The position numbers and the translations under genes are program-made. DNA of 36,985 nucleotides from Micromonospora phytophila (lineage in GTDB: Bacteria > Actinomycetota > Actinomycetes > Mycobacteriales > Micromonosporaceae). The stretch lies in the NCBI RefSeq assembly GCF_023656545.1, contig NZ_JAMOKF010000020.1:1-36985 (forward strand), in the 5' to 3' direction. Within the stretch, counting starts at the first letter, position 1. Every line of letters starts with the position of its first letter. Positions 23,743 through 31,380 of this stretch are shown here, one piece after another. The notes under the pieces are model-generated. The model did no database searches. It saw only the letters and a program-made list of their open reading frames with translations, and was not told where the DNA came from.

Positions 23743-25573
23743 GTGGACTCGTACCCCGCGGTGGAGGCCCACGGCTTGATTGGTGATCTGCAGACCGCGG
23801 CGCTGGTGGCGATGGACGGGACGCTCGATTGGTTCTGCGCCCCTCGGTTCGACTCGCCGAGCGTGTTCGGTGGGCTGCTTGATCGGCGCAAGGGTGGGCA
23901 CTTTCAGGTGTCGCCGGATGGCGTCGAGTACGTGAGCAAGCAGTTGTACCTGCCCGGCACGGCATCCTGATCACCCGCTTTCTCAGCTCGGACGGCGTGG
24001 GTGAGCTGGTGGATTTCATGCCGGTCGCGGGGGATCAGCCCACTGACCGCCACCGCCTGGTGCGAGTGCTGCGGATGGTCCGGGGCACGATGCGGTTCCG
24101 GGTTGACTGCCAACCCCGCTTCAATTACGGGCGGGATCCGCACGAGCTCGACGATTACCCCGAGGGGCACGTTTTCCGCAGCTCTGCGCTCTCCCTCACC
24201 ACGAACATAGTTCGGTACCCCGAGACCCGGCCCGGCGAGCAGGGAGTCCGGCGTAAGGAGGGGGGCTGGTGGGCGATCGCCACGCTGCGCGAGGGCGAGT
24301 CCGGGGGTGTGGTTCTGGAGACAGGAGTGTCGCCTGAGCGGCCGCGCTTCTACACGCCGGGCGAGGTGCAGGAACTGCTGGAGCAGACCCGCGACTTCTG
24401 GCGGCGCTGGCTGGCCGCTCCCGTTACACCGGCCGCTGGCGGGAAATGGTCGAGCGCTCCGCGATCACGCTCAAACTCATGACGTACGCGCCGACCGGCG
24501 CGCTGATCGCCGCCCCCACCGCCGGGCTGCCCGAGCAGATCGGCGGGGAACGCAACTGGGACTACCGCTACACCTGGATCCGCGACGCGACAATCTCGCT
24601 ACACGCCCTGCTCGCCCTGGGCTTCACCGACGAAACGTGGCAGTACATGCACTGGGTCGACGACAGGGTCCGGGAGGCCAGGGAACGGGAGGTGCCGCTG
24701 CAGATCATGTACCGCGTCGACGGGTCACCCGATCTCAGCGAGGAGAGGCTCGACCACCTCGAGGGATACCGCGGATCAGCACCCGTACGGTTGGGCAACG
24801 GCGCCGCGAACCAGCTGCAACTCGACATCTACGGCGACCTACTCAACGGCCTCCATGAGGCCGACAGCCATGGTCTGCAGCTCTCTCGCCACTTGTGGCT
24901 GAACACCGTGCGACTGGTGGACTGGCTCTGCGAGCACTGGGACCAGCCCGAAGATGGGATCTGGGAAACCCGCGGTGGTCGCCAGGACTTCACCTACGGG
25001 CGCCTGATGTCCTGGGTAGCCCTGGACCGGGCTGTCCGCCTCGCGCAGCGACGCGGACGGCCGGGCGACACCGACCGGTGGGTGCGTGACCGAAACCAGA
25101 TCTACGAACAGGTCATGACCCGTGGCTTCCACCCCGGGCGCGGTGCCTTCGTGCAGCACTACGCGTGCGACGTCCTGGACGCGTCGCTGCTTACCATGCC
25201 CTCGGTCGGATTCATCGCGCCGACCGACCCCATGTGGCAGTCAACGTTGCGAGCCATGGACGCCGAACTGGTCTCCGACAGCCTCGTCTACCGGTACGAC
25301 CCGAACGCCTCGCCCGACGGCCTGCCCGGCCAGGAGAGCACCTTCAGCATGTGCACCTTCTGGTACGTCCGGGCTCTCGCGCAGTCCGGACGCCTCGACG
25401 ACGCCACGCTGACCTTCGAGAAAATGCTCACCTACAGCAGCCCCCTCGGCCTCTACTCAGAGGAAATCGCCCCCACCGGCGAGCAGACCGGCAACTTCCC
25501 GCAGGCGTTCAGCCACCTCTCTCTGATTGGCACCGCCGTGGACCTCGACCGCCTACTCGACGCCGCCCCCTGA
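23743..25573 (+). pseudogene. GH15 glucoamylase/trehalase-like gene with two frameshifts
   Basis: Three consecutive frames make one roughly 610-residue GH15 protein. Part 1, from GTG 23743, has VEAHGLIGDLQTAALVAMDG and TLDWFCAPRFDSPSVFGGLL. Near 23961-23965 one base is missing and the frame changes to ILITRFLSSDGVGELVDFMP. Near 24412-24418 it changes again to [20 protein letters not shown]. The catalytic (alpha/alpha)6 barrel then follows intact: [29 protein letters not shown] and [19 protein letters not shown], carrying the conserved acidic residues. The family releases glucose from alpha-glucans or splits trehalose. Without the two shifts it would be a normal full-length gene. Confidence 0.85.
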
Positions 25574-25695
25574 GCCCGACGTGGCGATATCCGGGCGGAG
25601 GCCGCAACCAGCTCACGCACCGCCACCAACTTCGACACACGCCCCTAGCGGCCTGGTTGCAGCTCTGAACCGCTTCAGACGGAGGAGTCCGGCCA

Positions 25696-26523
25696 ATGGC
25701 CTTTACCTACTCAACCCTGAGGACGGAACTCAGCAACGGCGTGCTGTGGGCCACGATCGACAACCCGCCGATCAACCTGATCGACGAACGGTTCGTCGCC
25801 GATCTCATCGCGCTGCTAGATGACACGCAGGCGACAGGCGACGTGCGAGTGGTCGTGTTCCGCAGCGCGGATCCTGACTTCTTCCTTCCACACGTCGACC
25901 TGACGCGGATCGCCGAATACACCGCCGTGGCCGCCACGTCCGGGGGACCCGACGACATCAGTCTCGGGGCGCTCTACCGGCGTCTGAGCGAGGCGCGCCC
26001 CGTGACCATCGCACTTCTCGAAGGTCGTGCCCGGGCAGCTGGCGGCGAGTTCCTCTACGCCTGCGACATGCGCTTTGCATCGCTCGAGCGCGCCGTTATC
26101 GGACAGCCCGAGGTGGGAACAGGGGTCTTCCCCAGTGCCGGAGCGGTCCAGCACATCGTGCGGCTCACAGGGCGGGGGCAGGCGATGCAGGTCATCCTGG
26201 GTGGCGAGGACGTGGACGCGCGAGAGGCGGAGCGGATCGGTCTGGTCAACCGGGCGCTCCCCGACGACGAGCTCATCGCGTATGTGAAGGCTCTCGCCGA
26301 GCGCATCGGCAGTTTCCCAGAGGCTGCGGTCCGCCTCGCCAAGCGCCGCATCAACGCCGCAGCACTACCGGCGAAGGAGGACGTGCAGGTCGACTCGGGA
26401 CTCTTCCAGATCCTCGCCCGCGACGGCTCGAGCACGTCGCGCCTGGCGGCGCTCATGGAGCGAGGACTGCAGCAGCGCTCCCGCACGGAACTCGAGTTCG
26501 GCGCCGCGCTGGGCGAGCTCTGA
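25696..26523 (+). CDS. enoyl-CoA hydratase/isomerase family protein
   Basis: A 275-residue crotonase-fold protein starting at ATG 25696 with GGAGGAG 8-9 nt upstream. The N-terminal strand region WATIDNPPINLIDERFVADL is typical. The CoA-binding/oxyanion loop is at ALLEGRARAAGGEFLYACDM, and the second oxyanion region at IGQPEVGTGVFPSAGAVQHI. The usual HXGAD loop (oxyanion) is replaced by DFFLPHVDL, and the classical hydratase Glu pair is not obvious. So a specialised or non-hydratase member is likely. It is a lone gene, convergent with the DJ-1 gene. A second, truncated crotonase gene is at 36212. Confidence 0.88.
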   Translation: MAFTYSTLRTELSNGVLWATIDNPPINLIDERFVADLIALLDDTQATGDVRVVVFRSADPDFFLPHVDLTRIAEYTAVAATSGGPDDISLGALYRRLSEARPVTIALLEGRARAAGGEFLYACDMRFASLERAVIGQPEVGTGVFPSAGAVQHIVRLTGRGQAMQVILGGEDVDAREAERIGLVNRALPDDELIAYVKALAERIGSFPEAAVRLAKRRINAAALPAKEDVQVDSGLFQILARDGSSTSRLAALMERGLQQRSRTELEFGAALGEL

Positions 26524-26529
26524 TCGCCA

Positions 26530-26630
26530 TGAGTCCTCCCGCAGAGCCAACCACGGGTCGGCCAGCTCCTCGATCAACTCGGCCAGGTGCTGACGGGAGA
26601 TGCCCGTGAAGACAGGCTCGCAGAGAGCCG
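26530..26630 (-). pseudogene. possible transposase N-terminal remnant
   Basis: The minus strand reads VFTGISRQHLAELIEELADP followed by WLALRED. This resembles the N-terminal segment of IS5-type transposases (TGxSxxHLxxLVxELAxPW). It has no start or continuation and lies between two convergent genes. The match is short. Confidence 0.3.
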
Positions 26631-26684
26631 GGCGGGCCCAGCCGGGCGAGGGCACCGCGGCGCCAAAGGTTTGATCGCGGGGCG

Positions 26685-27293
26685 TCAGCGCAGTGCAACC
26701 TCGCCCGTGTGGACGGCGCGCATGGCGCGCTCGACGGTCTCCTGGTTCTCGCCGACCGGAGCCACGTAGCCGATGACGTCGCGCGCGGCGTCCTGCCCGA
26801 GCATTCGGGTGATCACCCACGTCGCGAGATACTGGGATGCCAGGCAGCCGCCCGCCGTAGCGATGTTCCCCTCGGCGTGGAACGGCGCGTCCAGCACGGT
26901 GACGTCGCAGGCTTCGACAAAGGGCCGGCTCTTCATGTCCGTGCAGGCGGGCATGCCATCGAGCAACCCGAGCCGGGCGAGCACCAGCGCGCCGGAGCAC
27001 TGCGCACCGATCAGCTGTCGTGAGGGGTCGAGCCGCAGTCTGGAGATCAGCTGGTCGTCGGCGACCACGTCTCGCGCCTTCACCCCGCTACCGATCAGCA
27101 CGACGTCGGCTTCGGTCACGAACTCCATCGGGCGCTGCCCGGTCACCTCGACGCCGTTCATCGACGTGACCACCGGCGCCGGCGTCGTGACGAAGGCCTC
27201 CAAGCCGTCCTTACGGCACCGGTTGATCAGCGCGGAAGCGATGAAGCTGTCGAGCTCGTTGAACCCGTCGAAGGTGACCACGGCTACCTGCAT
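26685..27293 (-). CDS. DJ-1/PfpI family protein
   Basis: A 202-residue class I glutamine-amidotransferase-like protein. The nucleophile elbow is C99 in LIGAQCSGALVLARLGLLDG, the nearby acidic residue is E13 in FDGFNELDSF, and the supporting His is in PFHAEGNIATAGG. Such proteins act as chaperones, glyoxalases, isonitrile hydratases or the sensor part of AraC-type regulators; no DNA-binding domain is fused here. ATG 27293 follows AAGGAG by 6 nt. The neighbours give no functional link, so the activity is unresolved. Confidence 0.88.
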   Translation of the reverse strand: MQVAVVTFDGFNELDSFIASALINRCRKDGLEAFVTTPAPVVTSMNGVEVTGQRPMEFVTEADVVLIGSGVKARDVVADDQLISRLRLDPSRQLIGAQCSGALVLARLGLLDGMPACTDMKSRPFVEACDVTVLDAPFHAEGNIATAGGCLASQYLATWVITRMLGQDAARDVIGYVAPVGENQETVERAMRAVHTGEVALR

Positions 27294-27622
27294 GACAACT
27301 CCTTCAAGTACGGGATCAGATGCCAGTCTGCCTGACGCACCGGTTCAGGTCGGCAGCCAATCAGCGGCTGGTGGCCTGCCTACCGCGGTCTGCGTTTCGA
27401 GCTCCGAGCCTGAGTGCCGTACGTACTGTCCAGCCGTTCGGTGAAGCATCACGCTGACGGTTGCGCGAACGGGAACGCCTGGTGATTGTGGGGCTGCTGC
27501 GACGCGAGATCCAGGAGCTTGATCAATCTCAGGTTGGTGGTGACCAACTCGGCCCAGGGCCCGCCTGCTACGAGGCTACCGAGCCCACCGGTCCGCAGGG
27601 ATTAGAAACAGGCACTCACCGG
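27294..27622. other. non-coding stretch, nothing firmly recognised
   Basis: A short minus-strand frame (AELVTTNLRLIKLLDLASQQ, about 27560-27500) has protein-like composition but no start or family. No repeat or hairpin stands out. Confidence 0.35.
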
Positions 27623-27652
27623 GAGCACGATCGTGCTCGCCCTCGTTAGACT
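27623..27652 (+). promoter_or_regulatory. perfect 16-bp palindrome and leaderless promoter of the MarR gene
   Basis: GAGCACGATCGTGCTC (27623-27638) is an exact palindrome of MarR-operator size. TAGACT (27647-27652) lies 6 nt before ATG 27659 without a Shine-Dalgarno, the leaderless layout. The palindrome covers the spacer/-35 zone, so autorepression is likely. Confidence 0.55.
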
Positions 27653-27658
27653 CCGGGC

Positions 27659-28204
27659 ATGCCTGAACAGCCTCCACGCCCGAACGATCAGCCGCGCTGG
27701 CTGACTCGGGCGGAGCTGGAGACATGGCAGCAATTCGCCCTGATGCTGCTCAAACTGCCCATTGCCCTGGAAGCGCAGCTGCAGCAGGACGCGGACCTTA
27801 GTTATGTCGAGTACTACGTCCTCGCCGGACTGGCCGACCAGCCGGGCCGCCGCATGCGCATGAGCGACCTGGCCGTCCTCGCCAACGCCGAGCTGTCCCG
27901 TCTCTCCCACATGATCAGCAGGCTGGAGCGCCGGGGTTTCGTCCGCCGCGAACCAGACCCCACCAATGGCCGCTACACCCACGCGATCCTGACCGAAGCC
28001 GGCTTCGCCCATCTCGTCGAGGCCGCCCCGGGGCACGTGGCCCGGGTACGCGATCTGGTCTTCGACGTTCTCGACCCCGCCGAGCTGGACAGCCTGCGCA
28101 CCGCTGCCGAGAAGATCAGCGAGAGGATCGAGCGCTGGGAGCAGCAGAGCTGCCCCCGGACGGACACCGCCCCTCAGCTGCCACAGCGCAACGCCATGCC
28201 ATGA
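27659..28204 (+). CDS. MarR-family transcriptional regulator
   Basis: A 181-residue winged-helix protein. The DNA-binding core is at about residues 60-110: RMSDLAVLANAELSRLSHMI (recognition helix), then SRLERRGFVRREPDPTNGRY with the wing arginines and TNGRYTHAILTEAGF. MarR dimers bind short palindromes and release them on binding phenolics, antibiotics or oxidation. The 16-bp palindrome just upstream is its likely operator. No obvious target gene is divergent from it. The C-terminal 25 residues are Pro/Arg-rich and poorly conserved. Good length for the family. Confidence 0.9.
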   Translation: MPEQPPRPNDQPRWLTRAELETWQQFALMLLKLPIALEAQLQQDADLSYVEYYVLAGLADQPGRRMRMSDLAVLANAELSRLSHMISRLERRGFVRREPDPTNGRYTHAILTEAGFAHLVEAAPGHVARVRDLVFDVLDPAELDSLRTAAEKISERIERWEQQSCPRTDTAPQLPQRNAMP

Positions 28205-28206
28205 TG

Positions 28207-28227
28207 GGCCTCGATGGGAGCGAGGCC
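28207..28227 (+). terminator. short stem-loop after the MarR gene
   Basis: GGCCTCG (28207-28213) pairs with CGAGGCC (28221-28227), 3 bp after the MarR stop codon. The stem is short, so termination strength is uncertain. Confidence 0.45.
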
Positions 28228-28866
28228 GGGCATCTGGCGTCCCGCATGCCATCGCCGCCGGGTCGCGACCCCTGGCGTGGAATCTGCAGAAGCGGTCGCC
28301 TCGTGGGGACATTGACGCCGCGGCACCTCTGGTCACCGGCACCGACACGGTCCGGGACGGAGCTTCGTCCCTGAGAGGTGACATCTTTCCGGCGATATCC
28401 GCTCGCGTCGTCAGCACGCTGGGCGGCACTCCGCCCCGGACCCCCGCCCGTACCTGGTCAGGGCGTGAAGTCGACGATGCGCACCGGCTGGTCTCGCTGA
28501 CGGGCTGCCGCGTGGACAGGCATCCGCTGGGCCGACCGTCCTCGATCGGGGAGTTGGCGAAGGCTGCTACCTGGACGGGGCCGACTCGGTGGGCAAGTTC
28601 TCAGCGGTAGCGATAGCCGGGGGAACTGTGCTCAGGCGGGCCAGTCCTGAAGCACCCACCGTACACATACGCTTCTGCTTCTCTGGGCTCAGACGTTCCG
28701 CAGATAGTGGGCTCGGTGCGGTCCCGGAACCTGAACCTGTCCGTTCCGTTCCGGGACACGCCCGCTCCGCCTGTCGCCGACCGTCGCTGTACCAGCCCGC
28801 ACGGTGGCGATCCGACCTGGGTGGTGGCTCAGCGGCGACCGGCATCGCGGTTCCGCTGACCGGTGG
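28228..28866. other. non-coding stretch with one 10-bp hairpin
   Basis: No gene is recognised on either strand. GTCCCGGAAC (28720-28729) pairs exactly with 28747-28756 over a 17-nt loop. It is downstream of the minus-strand DUF6069 gene and may terminate it. Confidence 0.4.
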
Positions 28867-29277
28867 TCAGGGCTTCCGGCGGCTGAAAGCTGAGATCAAC
28901 ACGGCGGCGACCGCGATGTGCATCAGCGCCAGGATCGTCTTGGCTGCCCCGGTTGCCTGGAAGCTGAACAGGGGCAGGAAAGATACCAACAACACCAACA
29001 CGGCAAGGACCGTCCACACGATCGGTGCGCTGCGGGTAAACCGGTCCAGCAGCGCCCGCGCACCCCAGCCGAGCAGGCTGACGGCGAGCGTGAACGTGAC
29101 GGTGAGCGGCAGGCCAACCACTGAGGGGGCCTGGCCGTTACGGGGATCGACACGCAGCTCGATACCCAGAATCTGGGCGGCCGTCCAGAGCAGCGCGGCG
29201 GCCAGGACGGCACCGCCGACCGTGAGAGCGCCGACGCGCAGCCGTAAGGGTGTCGGGGAGACGGACTTGCTGGTCAT
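28867..29277 (-). CDS. DUF6069-like four-helix membrane protein
   Basis: A 136-residue protein. ATG 29277 has AAGGAG upstream. Four transmembrane segments are visible: LTVGGAVLAAALLWTAAQIL, VTFTLAVSLLGWGARALLD, IVWTVLAVLVLLVSFLPLFS and TILALMHIAVAAVLISAFSR. Length, topology and the ELRVDPRNG segment fit DUF6069, an actinobacterial family often encoded next to NAD(P)-dependent oxidoreductases. That matches the oxidoreductase remnant 12 bp upstream. The function is unknown. Confidence 0.8.
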   Translation of the reverse strand: MTSKSVSPTPLRLRVGALTVGGAVLAAALLWTAAQILGIELRVDPRNGQAPSVVGLPLTVTFTLAVSLLGWGARALLDRFTRSAPIVWTVLAVLVLLVSFLPLFSFQATGAAKTILALMHIAVAAVLISAFSRRKP

Positions 29278-29288
29278 CAGGGACTCCT

Positions 29289-29535
29289 TCATGGAACAAA
29301 GATGATCTTGCCGCGGGTGCGATCGGACTCGGCGTCGCGGTGCACGGCGGCCAGGTCGGTGAGCGGACGGGACGCGGTGATGTCGACCCGGACGGCGCCG
29401 GCGTCGACGAGCGCGACCAGTGCGGCGAGGTGGCTGGTGTCGTTGCGGGCCACGAAGTGCACCGCGTTGACCGGGGAGCCGGTGGGCACCTCGACCGGGA
29501 TGGTGACGGACACGACGACGCCACCTGCCTGAGGA
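29289..29535 (-). pseudogene. zinc-type alcohol dehydrogenase/quinone oxidoreductase, C-terminal remnant
   Basis: The minus strand reads GGVVVSVTIPVEVPTGSPVN, AVHFVARNDTSHLAALVALV, then ITASRPLTDLAAVHRDAESD and ends RGKIIFVP. This is the last 80 residues of an MDR-superfamily NADPH:quinone oxidoreductase (substrate-domain return and GKIIF end). The catalytic domain and Rossmann fold are missing upstream, where the FMN-reductase gene ends 41 bp away. The remnant still has an in-frame ATG-free GTG start at 29513 but would not fold as an enzyme. Confidence 0.75.
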
Positions 29536-29576
29536 TGGAGGTTTTCCCGTCGCCTGCCTTCCGGTGGGCGAGGGCG

Positions 29577-30140
29577 TCAGACCCGGACCGTCTTGAGGGC
29601 GCGGGCCCAGGATTCCAGTTGGTCGAACAGGGTGGTCGCGGCGGCGTCGTGCTGCTCTCCAGGCTTGAAGGCGGAGAAGTTCTCGAAGTCCGTGAACAGC
29701 GAAAAGGACAGCTGCTGACGTACGTGGGCCAGCTGCAGTTCGCTGGCCACGCCCCGCAGGTGCTCGATGGCCCGAGCGCCGCCGAGAGAACCGTAGGAGA
29801 CGAAGGCGGCGGCCTTGTTGTTCCACTCGCCGTACAGGTAGTCGATCGCGTTCTTGAGTACGGCGGAGGTGGAGTGGTTGTACTCGGGGGTCACGAAGAT
29901 GTACCCGTCGAACTCGGCGATCTTGGTCGCCCATGCCTTGGTGTGCTCACCCTGGTACTGACCCATGGCCGGCGGGATGGCCTCGTCAAGGTGGGGCAGC
30001 GGGTAGTCGGCGAGGTCGACCAGCTCGTACTCGACGCCGGTGCGGGCGCCGGACCGGTCCACCACCCAATCCGCGACAGCCTTGCCGTTGCGGCCGGGCC
30101 GGGTGCTGCCGAGGATGACGGCGATCTTCAGGTCACTCAT
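29577..30140 (-). CDS. NADPH-dependent FMN reductase-like flavoprotein
   Basis: A 187-residue flavodoxin-fold reductase. The phosphate-binding loop for FMN is VILGSTRPGRNGKAVADWVV at the N-terminus. The second signature, FVTPEYNHSTSAVLKNAIDY, binds the isoalloxazine ring, and FVSYGSLGGARAIEHLR completes the site. Family members reduce FMN, quinones, azo dyes or chromate with NAD(P)H in the cytosol. ATG 30140 follows GGAGAG. The twin palindromes at 30248-30297 lie about 110 bp upstream and probably control it. The downstream oxidoreductase remnant and DUF6069 gene suggest it once led a redox-stress operon. Confidence 0.9.
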   Translation of the reverse strand: MSDLKIAVILGSTRPGRNGKAVADWVVDRSGARTGVEYELVDLADYPLPHLDEAIPPAMGQYQGEHTKAWATKIAEFDGYIFVTPEYNHSTSAVLKNAIDYLYGEWNNKAAAFVSYGSLGGARAIEHLRGVASELQLAHVRQQLSFSLFTDFENFSAFKPGEQHDAAATTLFDQLESWARALKTVRV

Positions 30141-30247
30141 GCGGTTCTCTCCTTGATGGGCCGGCCGGTGCGAGGCCGAGCCGGCGGATGCGCGGCGGGC
30201 GCGGATGGTGGCGCTGAGCCACAGGTACCGGCCTGCCATTACCCTTC

Positions 30248-30297
30248 ACTTGAACGTTCAAGTCTTACCTTACCGCAACACATGAACGTTCAAGTGT
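30248..30297 (-). promoter_or_regulatory. twin palindromic operators upstream of the FMN reductase gene
   Basis: ACTTGAACGTTCAAGT (30248-30263) is a perfect 16-bp palindrome. ACATGAACGTTCAAGTGT (30280-30297) is a near-perfect copy sharing the core TGAACGTTCAAG. Centres are 32 bp apart, three helical turns, so two dimers would bind the same face. On the minus strand TTGAAC in the distal site could be a -35 element. TetR- or MarR-type repressors use such sites; a TetR remnant lies 570 bp away. Confidence 0.65.
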
Positions 30298-30867
30298 GAG
30301 CTGCGACGCTCGTGAACTTTGAGCCGTTGCTTGGGTGCGAAGTGCCCAACACGTCGGGATTCGGGCAGGCTGCAGGCATGCACCTGGGCTCACCCGACTG
30401 CTGCCGGACAGCTGCTGCCCCGGCGGGCAGCCGGCAACCGTCGGCGTAGACGCGATGGCCGCGATCTCCCTGCATCGGCTTCGTCAGGGCGAGGCCGCGC
30501 GGGCTGGTGTCACGCGGCGCGCGGCGACGGCGCCGGCCGCTGCTGTGGTTGTGCCGGTCGGGGCGTCGTCAAGTGGAACCAGCCGGCGAATCGGGTGGCC
30601 GGTGCGGCCACTCGTGCGTGGCCGAGGGCCAGCAGCGTGGGCGGGTGGGCGGTCAACGAGGCCGGTCCCGGCCCGGAGGCGACAGTCACCGCCCGCACCG
30701 TGGCCGAGCCGCGGGTGACCGTGACCGGCTCGTCGGCGACCGCCACCTCGGCGACCGTGACGTTCACCGTGGACGCCGGCGGTGGTCAGGCGACGTCTTC
30801 GGTCAGCACCCCGGGTGAGCTGGCGAAGTCGGGGAACTGCTCCAGCATCACGATGACCGGTGCCGGT
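30298..30867. other. non-coding or decayed stretch, no gene recognised
   Basis: Several long overlapping frames exist on both strands as expected at this GC content. A minus-strand frame (NVTVAEVAVADEPVTVTRGS, about 30767-30700) looks protein-like but matches no family I know. Confidence 0.4.
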
Positions 30868-31023
30868 GCGGTAGTCCCGGGCCACCTGGGCGGGCTCGTC
30901 CTCGTCCTCCAGGGACTCGGTGAGGTACATCCGGAACGCGCAGCCACGGAAGTCCGGCCGGGTGGTGCAGGCGGCGATCTCCGCGACGAGCGCGCGCAGG
31001 CGCGTGCCCCCGGATCGTCCGCC
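30868..31023 (-). pseudogene. TetR-family regulator, C-terminal-domain remnant
   Basis: The minus strand reads TRLRALVAEIAACTTRPDFR, then GCAFRMYLTESLEDEDEPAQ and VARDYR. The pattern LRALxxxxAxxxxxPxFRGCxFxNxxxE..D..HPAxxxxRDYR is typical of the ligand domain of a TetR subgroup. The helix-turn-helix is missing. The fragment continues directly from a recombinase remnant in the same frame. Confidence 0.5.
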
Positions 31024-31032
31024 AGGCCCGCC

Positions 31033-31125
31033 GTCATGATCGACGTCGTTGGCGAGGGCGTATTCCCGGGGGAAGCGGCAACGGTAGTAGGCGGCGCCGT
31101 GGTTGTACTGGCCTGCATAACGGGC
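31033..31125 (-). pseudogene. serine recombinase zinc-ribbon remnant
   Basis: The minus strand reads ARYAGQYNHGAAYYRCRFP followed by REYALANDVDHD. This matches the zinc-ribbon end of actinobacterial large serine recombinases (MQGSxNNGxxxYRCxFPxEYALANxxDHP). Catalytic and DNA-binding domains are missing. The fragment is sandwiched between CbrC and TetR remnants. Confidence 0.6.
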
Positions 31126-31300
31126 CCGAGGAAAGCGGCGCCGTCACCGCGGTGGTACAGCCACGACGGATGCTGCCATCCGTGGAAGCCCGGCGTTCGC
31201 TGTGTGACCTCGTCGACTACGTCGAGCGGCACGTCGTCCGGCACGTCGACGGAATCGCTGAACGGGGCGTTCAGCCCTCCGTCCGGCGCGGCGGCGGCGC
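31114..31300 (-). pseudogene. CbrC (UPF0167) family, internal fragment
   Basis: The minus strand reads APFSDSVDVPDDVPLDVVDE, then VTQRTPGFHGWQHPSWLYHR and GDGAAFLGPV. It matches the middle of CbrC-type proteins (VxxEVxxRTPGFxGWQxExWxxHCGDAAAFLG). The HCGD motif reads HRGD here, so a conserved Cys is lost, and the N-terminal Cys-rich part and C-terminus are missing. CbrC confers colicin E2 tolerance in E. coli; the actinobacterial role is unknown. Confidence 0.6.
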
Positions 31301-31339
31301 AGATCAGGAGGTGGCGACCGGATTGCGGTCGCCCGGTAC

Positions 31340-31370
31340 GGGGTGGGCGGCGGATCGGGCCGCCCACCCC
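31340..31370 (-). terminator. 12-bp stem-loop terminator
   Basis: GGGGTGGGCGGC (31340-31351) pairs exactly with 31359-31370 across a 7-nt loop, 10 bp after the phytase-like gene stop. Confidence 0.85.
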
Positions 31371-31380
31371 TGGCATCGGG

